From positions 278,912-342,911 of the forward strand of contig CAVSPO010000028.1 of the NCBI GenBank assembly GCA_963730005.1: a stretch of DNA of 64,000 bases. Direction: 5' to 3'. The stretch comes from CAVSPO01 sp963730005 (GTDB taxonomy: Bacteria; Actinomycetota; Actinomycetes; Propionibacteriales; Propionibacteriaceae). The translations under genes and the position numbers were made by a program. Numbering within the stretch: position 1 is the first letter of the stretch; each line of letters begins with the position of its first letter. Shown one piece after another: positions 28,435 to 38,114 of the stretch. The notes under the pieces were generated by a model, which was not told the origin of the DNA, did no database searches, and worked only from the letters and a program-made list of their open reading frames with translations.

Positions 28435-30162
28435 TCAGAGCTTGGCCTGCCACTTGTCGGTCCAGACCAGGTCGTTCGGGACGCCCAGGAACTCGGACTT
28501 GCCCTCGAGCTTGTCGATGGTCTGCCGGACGATCTCGGGCTCGCTGCCGTACGCGTTCACCAGGCATTTCACCATGGTGGCGTCGTGCAGGTGGGTGGTG
28601 AAGTTGTGCGAGACCATGAACGTCGGGACCTCCCAGACGTACCACGGGCACTCGTTGCTCATGGCGGTCTTCCACTGGATGCGGTAGTTGTTCTGCGCAC
28701 CGTAGCCGGCGACGTCCGAGACGATCAGCGCGCAGTCGACGTCCTCGCGGTACTGCAGGGTCGGGCCCTTGATCCGGGTGGTGCCGTCATTGACGGTGAC
28801 CTCGTAACCGCGAGCCGACAGCTCGTCGATGTAGTTCTGCACCAGCGAGTTGCTGGCGCCCGCCGTCAGGTCGCTCTTCTCACCGGTCAGGTGGTAGAGC
28901 CGGATCCGCTTGTGATCTTTCGGGTTCAGCGGCAGCTGGTCGAGGGTGTTCTTGACCAGGGTGATGCCCTTGTCGGCCGCGTAGGCCTGCATCTGCAGGT
29001 GCTCGTCACACCCGACGACGGCAAGGTCTTCCCTGGTCTTGATGATGGAGCCGTCGGCCTGCTGCTCGGGCAGCCGCAGCTTGGCCTTCAGGCCCAGGAT
29101 CCGGCGGCAGGCGTCGTCGAGGCGCTCGGCGCTGATGACGCCGTCGCGGTAGCCGTCGAGCATGAAGCCGAAGTCTTCCTCCATCACGTTGAAGAAGAGG
29201 AACATGTCGCAGCCGGCCGCAATCGCCAGCGGCACGTAGTCCTGACGACGCATCGCCGAGGTCATGCCGAGCATGTGCGAGGCGTCCGTGATGACCACGC
29301 CGTTGAAGTCGAGCTCGGTCTTCAACATGCCCTGCAGCAGTTCCTCGGCCAGTGTGGCGGGCAGGATTTCCCAGTCCTGCAGCGCCGGGTTGAGTTCCTT
29401 CTGCAGTTCGGGGGCGGCGATGTGGCCGACCATGATCATCTCGATGTTCTTCTCGTCGATCAGGTGCTGGTAGACCTTGCCGAAGCTGGCGCGCCAGTCG
29501 GCCGGGCTCAGGCTGTTGATGCCGAGCACCAGGTGCTGGTCGCGTTCCTCGTCACCGTCACCGGGGTAGTGCTTGACGCAGCAGGCGACGCCGCTCTCGC
29601 GCAGACCGTCGATGTAGGGGCTGGTGTACTTGATGACGTCGTCGGCGGTGGTGCCGTAGGCGCGCGTGTTGACGATCGTGTTGCGCCAGTTGGTCAGGAT
29701 GTCCACGCACGGGTCGAAGTTGAGGTTGACGCCGATGGCGCGTTCCTCGCGACCCGACACGTACCCGGCGTCATGGCTGACCTTGAGGTCCTGGGACGCC
29801 TCGCACTGGGCGCCGGACGCGATGTAGGTGCCGTCCTTGCAGGCGCCGTTGCCGCCGGCGTCACAGTTGGCCGCGACCAGCAGCGGGATCTTGGTGTCGC
29901 GCTGCAGGCTGTTGAGCAGATCCTGTACCTGTTCGGCGGTGCCGCCCTGGTAGCGCACGCCACCGATGTGGAACTTCTCGAGGATCTGGGCGTTGGTCAG
30001 GTTGTTGCCCGAGAACTCGTCCCTGCCGAAGAAGAAGAGGCTGACGAACAACTGACCGATCTTCTCTTCATCGGTCATGTCCGCGAGCGTGTTCTCGACC
30101 CAGGCCTGCTGGCCCTCATCGAGGTTGTAGGGCTGCGCCTTGAGATCCACCAGTCGTGGCAT
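28435..30162 (-). CDS. Glycoside hydrolase family 3 (beta-N-acetylhexosaminidase-like)
   Basis: 575 residues from the ATG at 30162, which has AAGGAG six bases upstream. No signal peptide is seen, so it is cytoplasmic. The GH3 TIM barrel contains VKHYPGDGDEERDQH, a variant of the NagZ motif KHFPGHGx4D(S/T)H; the Asp208/His210 dyad is kept. The nucleophile is Asp293 in VVITDASHMLGM. The C-terminal half is a Rossmann-like GH3-C domain. The enzyme may recycle cell-wall GlcNAc or cleave imported beta-glycosides. GDG in place of GHG in the motif sets it apart from typical NagZ. Confidence 0.85.
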   Translation of the reverse strand: MPRLVDLKAQPYNLDEGQQAWVENTLADMTDEEKIGQLFVSLFFFGRDEFSGNNLTNAQILEKFHIGGVRYQGGTAEQVQDLLNSLQRDTKIPLLVAANCDAGGNGACKDGTYIASGAQCEASQDLKVSHDAGYVSGREERAIGVNLNFDPCVDILTNWRNTIVNTRAYGTTADDVIKYTSPYIDGLRESGVACCVKHYPGDGDEERDQHLVLGINSLSPADWRASFGKVYQHLIDEKNIEMIMVGHIAAPELQKELNPALQDWEILPATLAEELLQGMLKTELDFNGVVITDASHMLGMTSAMRRQDYVPLAIAAGCDMFLFFNVMEEDFGFMLDGYRDGVISAERLDDACRRILGLKAKLRLPEQQADGSIIKTREDLAVVGCDEHLQMQAYAADKGITLVKNTLDQLPLNPKDHKRIRLYHLTGEKSDLTAGASNSLVQNYIDELSARGYEVTVNDGTTRIKGPTLQYREDVDCALIVSDVAGYGAQNNYRIQWKTAMSNECPWYVWEVPTFMVSHNFTTHLHDATMVKCLVNAYGSEPEIVRQTIDKLEGKSEFLGVPNDLVWTDKWQAKL

Positions 30163-30351
30163 CGAAACTCCTTCGTTGGTATGCCTGCCAGTCGTTCGCG
30201 ACCGTGCACCGCAGGGGCTGCCTTGACGGCGTCCGGCGTGCTCGGTGAGGGTCGTTGGCCTGATCAAAGGCTAAGGCGCAACGCCTTTCATTTTTCGGGC
30301 TGCGTCGAAATCGACGAGCTCCGCAGGGCCACCGGTGCTGGCCAAGGGTGC

Positions 30352-31539
30352 TCAGCCTTCGGTCTGGTGGGCGCGCAGATACTTGCCGAAGTGCGGCACG
30401 GTGAAGCTCACCTTGCCGCGTTCGGCCGAGTAGACCAGCCCCTTCTTGAGCAGCGCGTCGCGCGCCGGTGACAGCGACTGGGCCTTGCGTCCCAGGTGGT
30501 CCGCAACCGCGGCGGTGGACACCGCCTCGGAGCCGTCCGCCTCGCCACATTCCGCCATCGCGCGCAGGTACTCACGCTCGGCAGGGGTGGCGCGCTCGAA
30601 CCGGCTGCCGAAGAAGCCCACGGCCAGCTCCTCCTCGGCGTCGGGCACGGCGACGGCGACGTCGGCGGCGGTGATCGGCGAGGCGGGCGCGGTGTCCCAG
30701 ACGCTCTTGCCGTAGGCCTGGATGAAGTAGGGGTAGCCGCCGGTCACCTCGTAGAGGGCGGCCAACGCCTCGTCGGTGTACTCGGCGTCCTCCTCGGCGG
30801 CCGGTGCCTGCAGCGCCAGGTCGGCGGCCTCCCGGCTCAGCCGGTCGATGCGGGAGTAGCTGAACAGCCGCTCCGAGTAGCTCTTGGACGCGCTGAGCAC
30901 CGCAGGCAGATGGGGCAGCCCGGCGCCGACGATGATCAGTGGCAGGCGTTGCTGGCTGATCTCGTGGGCGGCGGCGCACAACGCCGACACGTCGGCGGGT
31001 TCCAGGTCCTGCATCTCGTCGATGAAGATGGCCACCCCGACCCCCTTGTCAGCGGCCAGCCCGCCGACGTCGGCGAACAGTTCCACCAGGTCGATCTCGA
31101 TGTCGCCGGAGTCGGCGCGCCCGACGGTCGGTGCCACCGGGATGCCCGGGTTCCAGCGTTCGGCCAGTTTCGCGCCCGGTTTGGCGTCCCGCTCGATGAA
31201 CGCCCTGACGGTGCCGAGCACCTGGGTCGAGTCGGGGTGGCTGAGCTCCCGCACCGCCATGTGCAGGGCTGCCCCCAGCGGGCGCCGGATCGTCTGGCCG
31301 GGACGAGCCTCGAACTTGCCGGTGCCCCAGCCCGCCCGCACCGCGCTGGACCGCAGGGCGTTGAGCAGGACGGTCTTCCCGACGCCCCGCAGCCCGGTCA
31401 GGATCAGGGAGCGCTCGGGGCGGCCGCGGGCGATGCGCTCCAGCGCGATGTCGAAGCTCTTGAGCTGGTCGTCGCGGCCGGCCAGCTCGGGCGGACGCTG
31501 CCCGGCCCCGGGGGCGTACGGATTGCGGATCGGGTCCAT
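30352..31539 (-). CDS. AAA ATPase with C-terminal winged helix (Orc1/Cdc6-like architecture)
   Basis: 395 residues. Walker A GLRGVGKT is at 49-56, Walker B IFIDEMQD at 171-178, and a sensor region LIIVGAGLPHLP follows. A helical lid and a C-terminal winged-helix part (AVADHLGRKAQSLSPARDALLKKGLVY) complete the STAND/Orc-like layout. The N-terminal NPYAPGAGQRPPELAGRDDQL is typical of the actinobacterial group. These proteins are often called ATP-binding proteins of unknown role; DNA binding is likely. No partner gene is evident. Confidence 0.8.
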   Translation of the reverse strand: MDPIRNPYAPGAGQRPPELAGRDDQLKSFDIALERIARGRPERSLILTGLRGVGKTVLLNALRSSAVRAGWGTGKFEARPGQTIRRPLGAALHMAVRELSHPDSTQVLGTVRAFIERDAKPGAKLAERWNPGIPVAPTVGRADSGDIEIDLVELFADVGGLAADKGVGVAIFIDEMQDLEPADVSALCAAAHEISQQRLPLIIVGAGLPHLPAVLSASKSYSERLFSYSRIDRLSREAADLALQAPAAEEDAEYTDEALAALYEVTGGYPYFIQAYGKSVWDTAPASPITAADVAVAVPDAEEELAVGFFGSRFERATPAEREYLRAMAECGEADGSEAVSTAAVADHLGRKAQSLSPARDALLKKGLVYSAERGKVSFTVPHFGKYLRAHQTEG

Positions 31540-31676
31540 GCGCGGAGCCTATGAGGAAATCTAAGCTTCTCTAGCAAAGCGCGCCGAGTTGCGTAGAAAA
31601 GCCAAGTGGTCTGGAGAAGCCGAGGTGTTCAGGGAGCTGCGATGTTCAGAAAGCGCAAGAACCCGCTCGCGGTGAC

Positions 31677-32772
31677 TCAGGCGGATGGCACCTCGCGCAG
31701 CCAGCCCCTGGTGTCCTCGGCGCGGCCGAACTGGATGTCGGTGAGGTGCTTGCGCAACGCCTGCGTGCGCGGGCCGGGCTCGCCGTCACCGACGGTGGCC
31801 TCCCACTCCGGGGTCTTCAGGCCCACGACCGGGCTCACCACGGCGGCCGTGCCGCAGCACAACAGCTCGGTGATCTGGCCGGAACCCAGCCCCGCCTTCA
31901 CTTCGGCCAGCTCGATGGGGCGCTCGACCGGGGTCAGCCCGTGCTCACCGGCCAGCTGCAGCAGCGAGTCGCGCGTGATGCCGGCCAGGATCGTCTTCGA
32001 GTCCAGTGACGGGGTGACCAGCTCGTCGTCGGCGGTGACCATCAGGAAGTTCATCGTGCCGGCCTCCTCGACGAAGCGCCGGGTTGCGCTGTCGAGCCAG
32101 AGCACCTGGCCGCAGCCGTGTTCGTGCGCCTCGGCCTCGCCCACCATGGCAGCCCCGTAGTTGCCAGCGCACTTGGCCGTGCCGGTGCCGCCGACCGCGC
32201 TGCGGCTGTAGTTGGGCGTCACCCACAGTGTCATCGGCGCGTTGTAGTAGGGGCCGACGGGGGTGGTGAGGACCATGAACTCGTACTCGTAGGCTTCGCG
32301 GACGCCGATCAGCGTCTCGGACCCGATCATGAACGGCCGGATGTACAGGCTCTGCTCACCGACGCCCTCGGGCACCCACGCGCGGTCGAGGTCGACGAGC
32401 TGGTAGACCGCATCCAGGAAGTCCTCCTCGGGCAGCGCCGGCATCGCCATCCGGGCGGCGCTGCGCGCGAACCGGGCGGCGTTCATCTCCGGGCGGAACA
32501 GCCACACCGACCCGTCCTGGTGCCGGAACGCCTTCATGCCCTCGAAGATGGACTGGCCGTACTGCAGGGCCGCCAGCCCGGGGTTCATCGGGCGATCGCT
32601 GTGTGCGACGATCCGGCGATCGTGCCAGCCCTGCTCCCGGTTCCAGGCAGCCAGGGCCAGATGGTCACCGAAATACCTGCCGAAGGCAGGCGCCTTGAGC
32701 GCTTCGGCGATTTCGGCGGCAGGGGTCGCACCGACTGGTGGGGTCGACGGCGAAACGGGTCATGGAAGGCAT
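31677..32772 (-). CDS. ilvE: Branched-chain amino acid aminotransferase, frameshifted near its 5' end
   Basis: Fold type IV PLP aminotransferase. LQYGQSIFEGMKAF, RPEMNAARFARSA, a Lys in TAKCAGNYGAA (PLP lysine) and EAGTMNFLMV match IlvE. It interconverts Leu/Ile/Val with their keto acids. As written, the frame carrying the conserved N-terminal segment (APAFGRYFGDHLALAAWNRE) has no start codon before the internal ATG at 32588, while ATGs at 32763 and 32772 are in another frame. Removing one A from the AAA at 32753-32755 gives a continuous protein starting MPSMTRSPSTPPVGAT. The 303-codon frame from 32588 alone would lack about 60 residues. I read this as one gene with a one-base insertion. Confidence 0.85.
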
Positions 32773-32947
32773 GCTAGCCGGGTTCCGCACCCGTCTGGAT
32801 GCAGGGTCACGCACGCGCGGCGCTCACCGGACTGGTGGGGCGAAGCTCAGGCAGCTGACCGGTTCCCGACATCGTTTTCTCAGGGAACTCTCATACGACT
32901 ACCATGATGATGTCGTCCTTCAACGGGCGGCCCGGACGGGGGAGTTC

Positions 32948-33688
32948 ATGACCAGGAGACGTGTGGCGGCCTTCGCGCTGACGCTCGCCTGTGCCGTGAG
33001 TCTGGGCGGTTACTCCGCCACCCAGAGCCAGGCCCAGCCCGCCCAGCCAGCGATGGTGGCGAGCGCGCCCGCTGCCGTGGCTGAATCATCCTCCATCGCA
33101 GCCATCCGTGCCCGGGTGCCGGGGTCGCAACCCACTGCGAGCCCGGAGGCGATGGCCGAGGAAACCCCGGCCGCCCCAGAGCCGTCCCCGCTCCCGACGC
33201 CCCCCGCCGAAGTCGCCACCGCTGCGGTGCACCTGCCGGAGGCGCCGGCGGGTGTTCCGGAGGCCAGCCACGGCGTCGGCATGACCGGCCCCTGGTCCGA
33301 AGGCACCTACATCGCCTGGATCAAGGACCAGAACCGCGCCTACTTCGTGCAGGACAACGTCATCATCAGGGTGGCGATCATCACGGACAACGACGCCAAG
33401 ACCCCTGTCGGCGACTATTCCATCTACACCCACGACGAGTGGACCTTGTCGGTGCCCGGCCTGCGGGCACGCCTCAACCACTTCATGGGGTTCTACCGGC
33501 GCCCCGGCGTGGTGGGCAACATCGGGTTCCACCAGATCGGCGTGCTGCGCGACGGCACGAACGTGCAGGACCCGAAGACCCTGGGCATGGCCGGCTACGT
33601 CAGCGACGGTTGCGTCCGGCTGACTGCGGAAGACGCCGAGTTCGCGTTCGACTTCGCCACCATCGGTACGCCGGTCATCGTCCGCTGA
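32948..33688 (+). CDS. Secreted L,D-transpeptidase-like (YkuD) protein
   Basis: 246 residues. A Sec signal peptide (RRRVAAFALTLACAVSLGG) is followed by a ~85-residue Pro/Ala/Glu linker, then a YkuD domain (about 115-246) with HDEWTLSVPG, IGFHQI and SDGCVRLTAEDAEF. Cys222 is the expected catalytic cysteine. The usual SHGC is SDGC here. YkuD enzymes make 3-3 peptidoglycan cross-links or attach proteins outside the membrane. GGGGGAG lies before the ATG. No lysozyme or peptidoglycan-binding domain is fused. Confidence 0.85.
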   Translation: MTRRRVAAFALTLACAVSLGGYSATQSQAQPAQPAMVASAPAAVAESSSIAAIRARVPGSQPTASPEAMAEETPAAPEPSPLPTPPAEVATAAVHLPEAPAGVPEASHGVGMTGPWSEGTYIAWIKDQNRAYFVQDNVIIRVAIITDNDAKTPVGDYSIYTHDEWTLSVPGLRARLNHFMGFYRRPGVVGNIGFHQIGVLRDGTNVQDPKTLGMAGYVSDGCVRLTAEDAEFAFDFATIGTPVIVR

Positions 33689-33709
33689 CGGCACCCCGAC
33701 ACGACAAGG

Positions 33710-33751
33710 GCGGGCACGGGGCGACGAGGTTCCCGTCGCTCCCGCACCCGC
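33710..33751. terminator. Imperfect GC hairpin between convergent genes
   Basis: GCGGGCACGGGGCGACG and CGTCGCTCCCGCACCCGC form a long stem with one bulge and a 7-nt loop. It lies between the L,D-transpeptidase and mutarotase stops. Confidence 0.5.
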
Positions 33752-33785
33752 ACCGGGCCGAAAGTCTTTCAGCCGACCGCCCGGC

Positions 33786-34664
33786 TCACTTGGCGATGGC
33801 GAGGTGCTGGCTGATCGTGCAGGACTCGCCGGCGCCCAGCTCGACGGCGTCGTCAAGGGCGTTGGCTGCCTCGACGCAGACCATGCCGGGCCATTCCTGA
33901 TCGCCGTAGTCGGCCATGGCAGCGGCCTTGGCGATCCACGGATTCCAGACCACGGTGTTCTTGGAGTTGGTCTTGCTGACCAGGATCGTGCGGCCACCTA
34001 CCGGGTCCTCGACCCGAACAGTGGCGGTGGAGTCGTAGACGCGGTCGGTCTCGCCGGTGAAGACGACGTCGCCCTCCTGCACCCGACGCTCGCCGGCGAC
34101 CTTGTCGAGGAAGTCGGCCCCGTCCAGCCCGACAACCCTGACCTGGCCGATGTCGCCCACGGCCAGGTAGGTGTGCATGGCCTCCTCGAAGTCGATGGGG
34201 GCGTCGCCCGCAGTCACCTCGAAGGTGACGTCGAGCTCGGGGCCGAACACGACGGTCAGGTCGGCGGTGAAGTCGGCGGTCCAGCTCTCGGCGCCGGCCA
34301 CGCCCCTGCAGTCATCAGCGCTCAGATGGAACCCCAGCGTGGCGACGCCGGCGTCGTCCACCTCGGCCTTGGTCAGTGTCCACTGCGCCAGGCGGGCGAA
34401 GCCGTGGCCGGGGGCCAGGTTGCCGGGGCGGCCGGGACCGAACCAGGGGAAGCACAACGGGATGCCGCCACGCAGCGGCTTGCCGGCCTCGAAATCGCTC
34501 TTCTCGCTCATCCACAGCACTGGCGCAGCCCCGGCTGGTGTCCACTCGGCGACGTGCGCGCCGTTCAGATAGACCTTGCCGTGCGCGGCTGCGGTGTCGA
34601 CGTTGACGGCTGGGATCGGAGAACTTGACGTGGTGATGCCCTCGGGCAGAACAAGATCGGTCAT
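33786..34664 (-). CDS. D-hexose-6-phosphate mutarotase (YeaD-like, aldose epimerase superfamily)
   Basis: 292 residues, beta-sandwich. GAHVAEWTPAGAAPVLWMSEKS, GGIPLCFPWFGPG, GHGFARL and EEAMHTYLAVGDI match glucose-6-phosphate 1-epimerases. VVWNPWIAKA and EWPGMVCVEAA near the C-terminus are also conserved. It interconverts alpha and beta anomers of hexose-6-phosphates in the cytoplasm. A normal-length single gene, co-directional with prs but separated by ~70 bp. Confidence 0.9.
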   Translation of the reverse strand: MTDLVLPEGITTSSSPIPAVNVDTAAAHGKVYLNGAHVAEWTPAGAAPVLWMSEKSDFEAGKPLRGGIPLCFPWFGPGRPGNLAPGHGFARLAQWTLTKAEVDDAGVATLGFHLSADDCRGVAGAESWTADFTADLTVVFGPELDVTFEVTAGDAPIDFEEAMHTYLAVGDIGQVRVVGLDGADFLDKVAGERRVQEGDVVFTGETDRVYDSTATVRVEDPVGGRTILVSKTNSKNTVVWNPWIAKAAAMADYGDQEWPGMVCVEAANALDDAVELGAGESCTISQHLAIAK

Positions 34665-34737
34665 GTTCTGACGCTACGAGGGATCAACCCGACGCGCCGG
34701 AATTGCGCGCGGTTGGTACACCCGACTGCCGGGTCGC

Positions 34738-35742
34738 TCAGAAGAGCCCCTCCGGCTGGGCAGGGGGGGCGTAGGCGGGGTCGACGTCCAGGAACATCTT
34801 GCTGATCGAACGTCCGTTGTGGATGCGCTCGATCGCCTCGGCGAACAGGCCAGCGACGCTGAGCGCCGCCAGCTCGGGCCAGTCCGGCGGCCGCGGCACG
34901 GTGTCGGTGGTGACGACCTCGGCGATGAAGGAGTTGCTGCGCAACTTGGCGACGGCGTTGCCGCTGAACAGGCCGTGGGTGCACGCCACGGTTGCCTCGA
35001 TCGCACCGTAGTCACGCAGCCGGCGGCACAGCTCGTCGATCGAGCCCCCGGTGGCGATCTCGTCGTCCAGCACGATGGCCCGGCGGCCTTCGACGTCCCC
35101 GACGATGCTGTCGATCACGACCGTGTCGTCTGACAGCCGGCGCTTGCTGCCCGCGGCCACCGGCAGCCCGAGCAGCCGGGCGAACTGGGTGGCGTTCTTG
35201 GCGTTGCCCAGATCAGGGCTGACCACGACGTGATTGGCCAGATCGCGCCCGGCGAAATGATCGGCGAGCACTCCCAGGGCGGTGAGCTGATCGACCGGCA
35301 CGCTGAAGAAGCCGTGCACCTGTGGGCTGTGCAGCTGCATGGTGAGCACCCGGCTCACCCCGGCGGTGCTCAGCAGGTCGGCCACCAGCCGCCCGCCCAA
35401 CGAGATCCGGCTGGCGTCCTTCTTGTCGCTGCGGGCGTAGGCGTAGTGCGGGATGACGGCGGTGATCTGGCTGGCCGACGCCCCGCGGGCGGCGTCGATC
35501 ATCAGCAGCAGCTCCATCAGGTGCTCCTGGGTGGGCGGCACCAACGGCTGGACGATGTACACGTCGCGCTGGCGCACGTTGACCAGCAGCTGGGCCTGCA
35601 GGCAATCGTTGCTGAAGCGGCTGAGCCGCACCGGGCTCAGCTTCAGGCCGAGCTGGTCGCAGATGTCGTTCGCCAGGGCCTGGTGCGCCGATCCGGAGAA
35701 AACAACGATGTCCTTCACGGGCTGCCTTCCGATGTCGTCCAT
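34738..35742 (-). CDS. prs: Ribose-phosphate pyrophosphokinase (PRPP synthetase)
   Basis: 334 residues. The flexible-loop motif is PHYAYARSDKKD. MQLHSPQVHGFF carries the metal-binding His. The PRPP loop is AIVLDDEIATGGS. It makes PRPP from ribose-5-phosphate and ATP for purines, pyrimidines, His, Trp and NAD. The sequence is divergent from the usual actinobacterial Prs (LDVNVRQRDVYIVQ rather than ENVRG..VF), so this may be a second, specialised copy; inference only. Confidence 0.9.
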   Translation of the reverse strand: MDDIGRQPVKDIVVFSGSAHQALANDICDQLGLKLSPVRLSRFSNDCLQAQLLVNVRQRDVYIVQPLVPPTQEHLMELLLMIDAARGASASQITAVIPHYAYARSDKKDASRISLGGRLVADLLSTAGVSRVLTMQLHSPQVHGFFSVPVDQLTALGVLADHFAGRDLANHVVVSPDLGNAKNATQFARLLGLPVAAGSKRRLSDDTVVIDSIVGDVEGRRAIVLDDEIATGGSIDELCRRLRDYGAIEATVACTHGLFSGNAVAKLRSNSFIAEVVTTDTVPRPPDWPELAALSVAGLFAEAIERIHNGRSISKMFLDVDPAYAPPAQPEGLF

Positions 35743-35820
35743 TGGCTTTCAGGGTAGTGCGCGCGGCCCGGATCGATCGCCAGGTCCGCAGATCCAGGCG
35801 GTGGGCGACGACCGGTCAGG

Positions 35821-37548
35821 TCAGTCCTTGCGATGCACCACCAGCACCTGAAGCCCCTGCTCGCCGGCGACGACCAGGACGTCCTGCCCGTCATGGCCGT
35901 GCAACTTCTCCAACACGGACTCCTCGTCCCAAGCCGGTGGCACGGGCTGCCCTTCCGGGCCAGCGGGTGCGGTGTCGAGGCGTTCCCACAGGTCGACCCG
36001 GGCGCCGGTGGCCGCCCGGACGGTCCTGGCCAGTGTCGGGTCGTCGGGGCCCACCAGCACGACAGACCGGGGCCCGACCGCACGGCCCGGCACGCCCGCC
36101 GTGTTGTCCTGCCGGAAGATGGCGCCGTGATACGCCGACACCGCGGCGCTGGCGATCAGCACCCCCAGCCCGTAGCGCATCGAACGCAGCGTCGCGGCGC
36201 TCAGCTGGGAGTCGACCAGGTCGCGGAAGAACATGTTGCCCACCACCAGCAGAGCCACCACGGCTGCGACACCGGCGACACCGAACAGCAGCACCAGGTA
36301 GATGCGACGGGTCAGGGCCGGCACCTCGTGGGTGGTGTCCGCCGTCACGGCTGCGCGAATGCTGCGCCAGTGCAGCCACCAGACCGGAACCCCCACCACC
36401 AGCAGGGTCACCGCAGCAAGCAGGGTGTTCATCGTTGTCATACCGACGTCGACACCAGGGGTGGCCGCTTCGATGAGGGCCACCAGGATCGTCCCCACCC
36501 CCGCCGCAGCTGCCACCAGGGCGATACCGGCGACGAGGTACTCGTAGACGCGTCGCACCTCGCTGCGGGTGACCGCAGCCTCGCCCAGCACCGACCGATG
36601 GAACCACCACACCAGACCGCCGATCACCACAGCAGCGCTCTCGACGGCGGCGGTGTCGAAGTGCTGCGTCATGGTTTGGTCGAGCCGGTCACCCAGGAAC
36701 CAGACGAGCACGCTCCACAGCAGCCGGCTGGCGGCGACGATGGCCATGATCAGCCCGCCACCGACCCCGATCACCAGGACGTAGGCCAGCCAGAGGGTTC
36801 GGCGGGGAAGACGCGCCGCCGCCGTGGCCCAGTACCTCAGCCACACCAGTGCGCCTGCCACCAGCAGACCGCTGCTCTGTGCCAGGCCGGCGATCGTCGG
36901 CACCACCGCGCCCGGACGCAGCAGCATGTCCAGCGAGGTGCCCAGGGTCATCACCAACCCGGCCGCTCCCAAGGCGAGACCGACCAGCGATCCGAGCAGC
37001 AGGTGCGGGGTTGCGCGGCCGTCGTCCAGGACGCGGCGGGCGACCACCCAGTGCCCGGCCCACAACGCGCCCCAGGCCAGCAGTTGCCCCGCGGCGTCAC
37101 GGTTCAGGCTGCTTTGGTCAATGAGCTGGAAGACCACGGCCTGCACCGCGACGGCGGCCATCACCAGGCCCGTCAGCGACGCCAGCGTCAGGTAGGCCGT
37201 GAACAACGGCGATGCTGTCTCGGCAGGATTCGCGCGGTGCATCCGCCGCGTCCACCAGGCCATGGCGGCGGCCAAGGGTGCACCCACCAGCACGAACGCC
37301 AGCGACTGGGCCAGCACGGTGGAATCGTTCTCCCACTCGGCGGCTTTCGCGCCCAGCAGGCGTCCCACGAGTTCGGCCGCACCGACGGCCACCACCACGA
37401 ACAGGGCGAACAGCAGCGCGTACTGGAAGATGCGGCGGACGCTGCGGGCGTCCATGCTGCCGGTGGTGGCCCCGTGGCGGCGTCCAGCATTCACGGCCAG
37501 CGCAAACAGGCCCAGCAGCACGGCCAGCCCGATGATGCTCGCGATCAT
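35821..37548 (-). CDS. Multi-pass membrane protein with DUF5671-like repeats
   Basis: 575 residues from the ATG at 37548 (AGGA upstream), about 14 hydrophobic helices. Repeated openings such as VRRIFQYALLFALFVVV, VRRVYEYLVAGIALVAA and LTRRIYLVLLFGVAGVA each begin with Arg-Arg-(I/V)-(F/Y) at a membrane edge, as in DUF5671. At least three, probably four or five, such units are present. A soluble C-terminal ~80 residues (SVVLVGPDDPTLARTVRAATG) follow. Function unknown. It is followed upstream by a gene for a membrane-anchored NTF2-like protein. Confidence 0.65.
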   Translation of the reverse strand: MIASIIGLAVLLGLFALAVNAGRRHGATTGSMDARSVRRIFQYALLFALFVVVAVGAAELVGRLLGAKAAEWENDSTVLAQSLAFVLVGAPLAAAMAWWTRRMHRANPAETASPLFTAYLTLASLTGLVMAAVAVQAVVFQLIDQSSLNRDAAGQLLAWGALWAGHWVVARRVLDDGRATPHLLLGSLVGLALGAAGLVMTLGTSLDMLLRPGAVVPTIAGLAQSSGLLVAGALVWLRYWATAAARLPRRTLWLAYVLVIGVGGGLIMAIVAASRLLWSVLVWFLGDRLDQTMTQHFDTAAVESAAVVIGGLVWWFHRSVLGEAAVTRSEVRRVYEYLVAGIALVAAAAGVGTILVALIEAATPGVDVGMTTMNTLLAAVTLLVVGVPVWWLHWRSIRAAVTADTTHEVPALTRRIYLVLLFGVAGVAAVVALLVVGNMFFRDLVDSQLSAATLRSMRYGLGVLIASAAVSAYHGAIFRQDNTAGVPGRAVGPRSVVLVGPDDPTLARTVRAATGARVDLWERLDTAPAGPEGQPVPPAWDEESVLEKLHGHDGQDVLVVAGEQGLQVLVVHRKD

Positions 37549-37575
37549 GGCATTCCTCACTTGTGGGGTCGGGCC

Positions 37576-38001
37576 TCACTTGCAGCTGTAGACGGGCCAG
37601 GGATTGCCGGTGATCATCCAGCCCGAATCCCGTCGGACGAGGTCGTACACCTCCCGGTGCGACCACGAATCGAACGGTCCGCCGCCGTACTCGGTGACGT
37701 CGAGCACGACGGTGGCCTTCGGTTCGGTGGTCTTGGTGCTCGCCACCGTCAGCGACACCCTGGTTGGCCGGTAGACGTCCCGCAGCGGTGCCTTGCAGCC
37801 CAGGCTCGGGTCGAGGAAGGCGACGGCGGTCTCGTCGTCACCGTCGATGAAGGCCAGGACGAACGTCTGGACAGTGCCGTCGGGGGTCGACACGTCCAAC
37901 TGCGGCGGTTCGCGTCGCAGCGTCAGCAGCCCGGCGACCACAGCCAGCACGATCACCAGGCCGGTCACCGTGGCGAGAACCACATTCGGACGTGAAGTCA
38001 T
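37576..38001 (-). CDS. Membrane-anchored NTF2-like protein, unknown
   Basis: 141 residues: MTSRPNVVLATVTGLVIVLAVVAGLL is a signal anchor. The rest (VQTFVLAFIDGDDETAVAFLD, then an ATVVLDVTEYGGG strand and DLVRRDSGWMITGNPW) resembles a cone-shaped NTF2-like domain, exposed outside. It lies 27 bp upstream of the DUF5671-like gene on the same strand and is probably co-transcribed with it. Specific role unknown. Confidence 0.6.
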   Translation of the reverse strand: MTSRPNVVLATVTGLVIVLAVVAGLLTLRREPPQLDVSTPDGTVQTFVLAFIDGDDETAVAFLDPSLGCKAPLRDVYRPTRVSLTVASTKTTEPKATVVLDVTEYGGGPFDSWSHREVYDLVRRDSGWMITGNPWPVYSCK

Positions 38002-38114
38002 GCCTCAAGGGTGCTCTGCTCGCCCGCGCTTTGAAAGGGCCCCCGCCGATGTTCAGGAAAGCTTTCGGCAAGCCCCGCAGCGCGGAAGGACAAGGGGTTC
38101 CAGCCCACCTGGTG

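Noticed and set aside
28132..30471. ~780-codon + strand frame over the GH3 gene
   Set aside because: Shadow of the GH3 gene, whose catalytic motifs and ribosome site are clear; the frame begins inside thpR.
32773..32947. Riboswitch or amino-acid leader between ilvE and the YkuD gene
   Set aside because: I could find neither a leader peptide with Ile/Leu/Val runs nor conserved ydaO or T-box elements.
35833..37995. ~720-codon + strand frame over the DUF5671-like gene
   Set aside because: His/Gln/Arg-rich shadow translation with no ribosome site. The minus strand encodes regular membrane helices.
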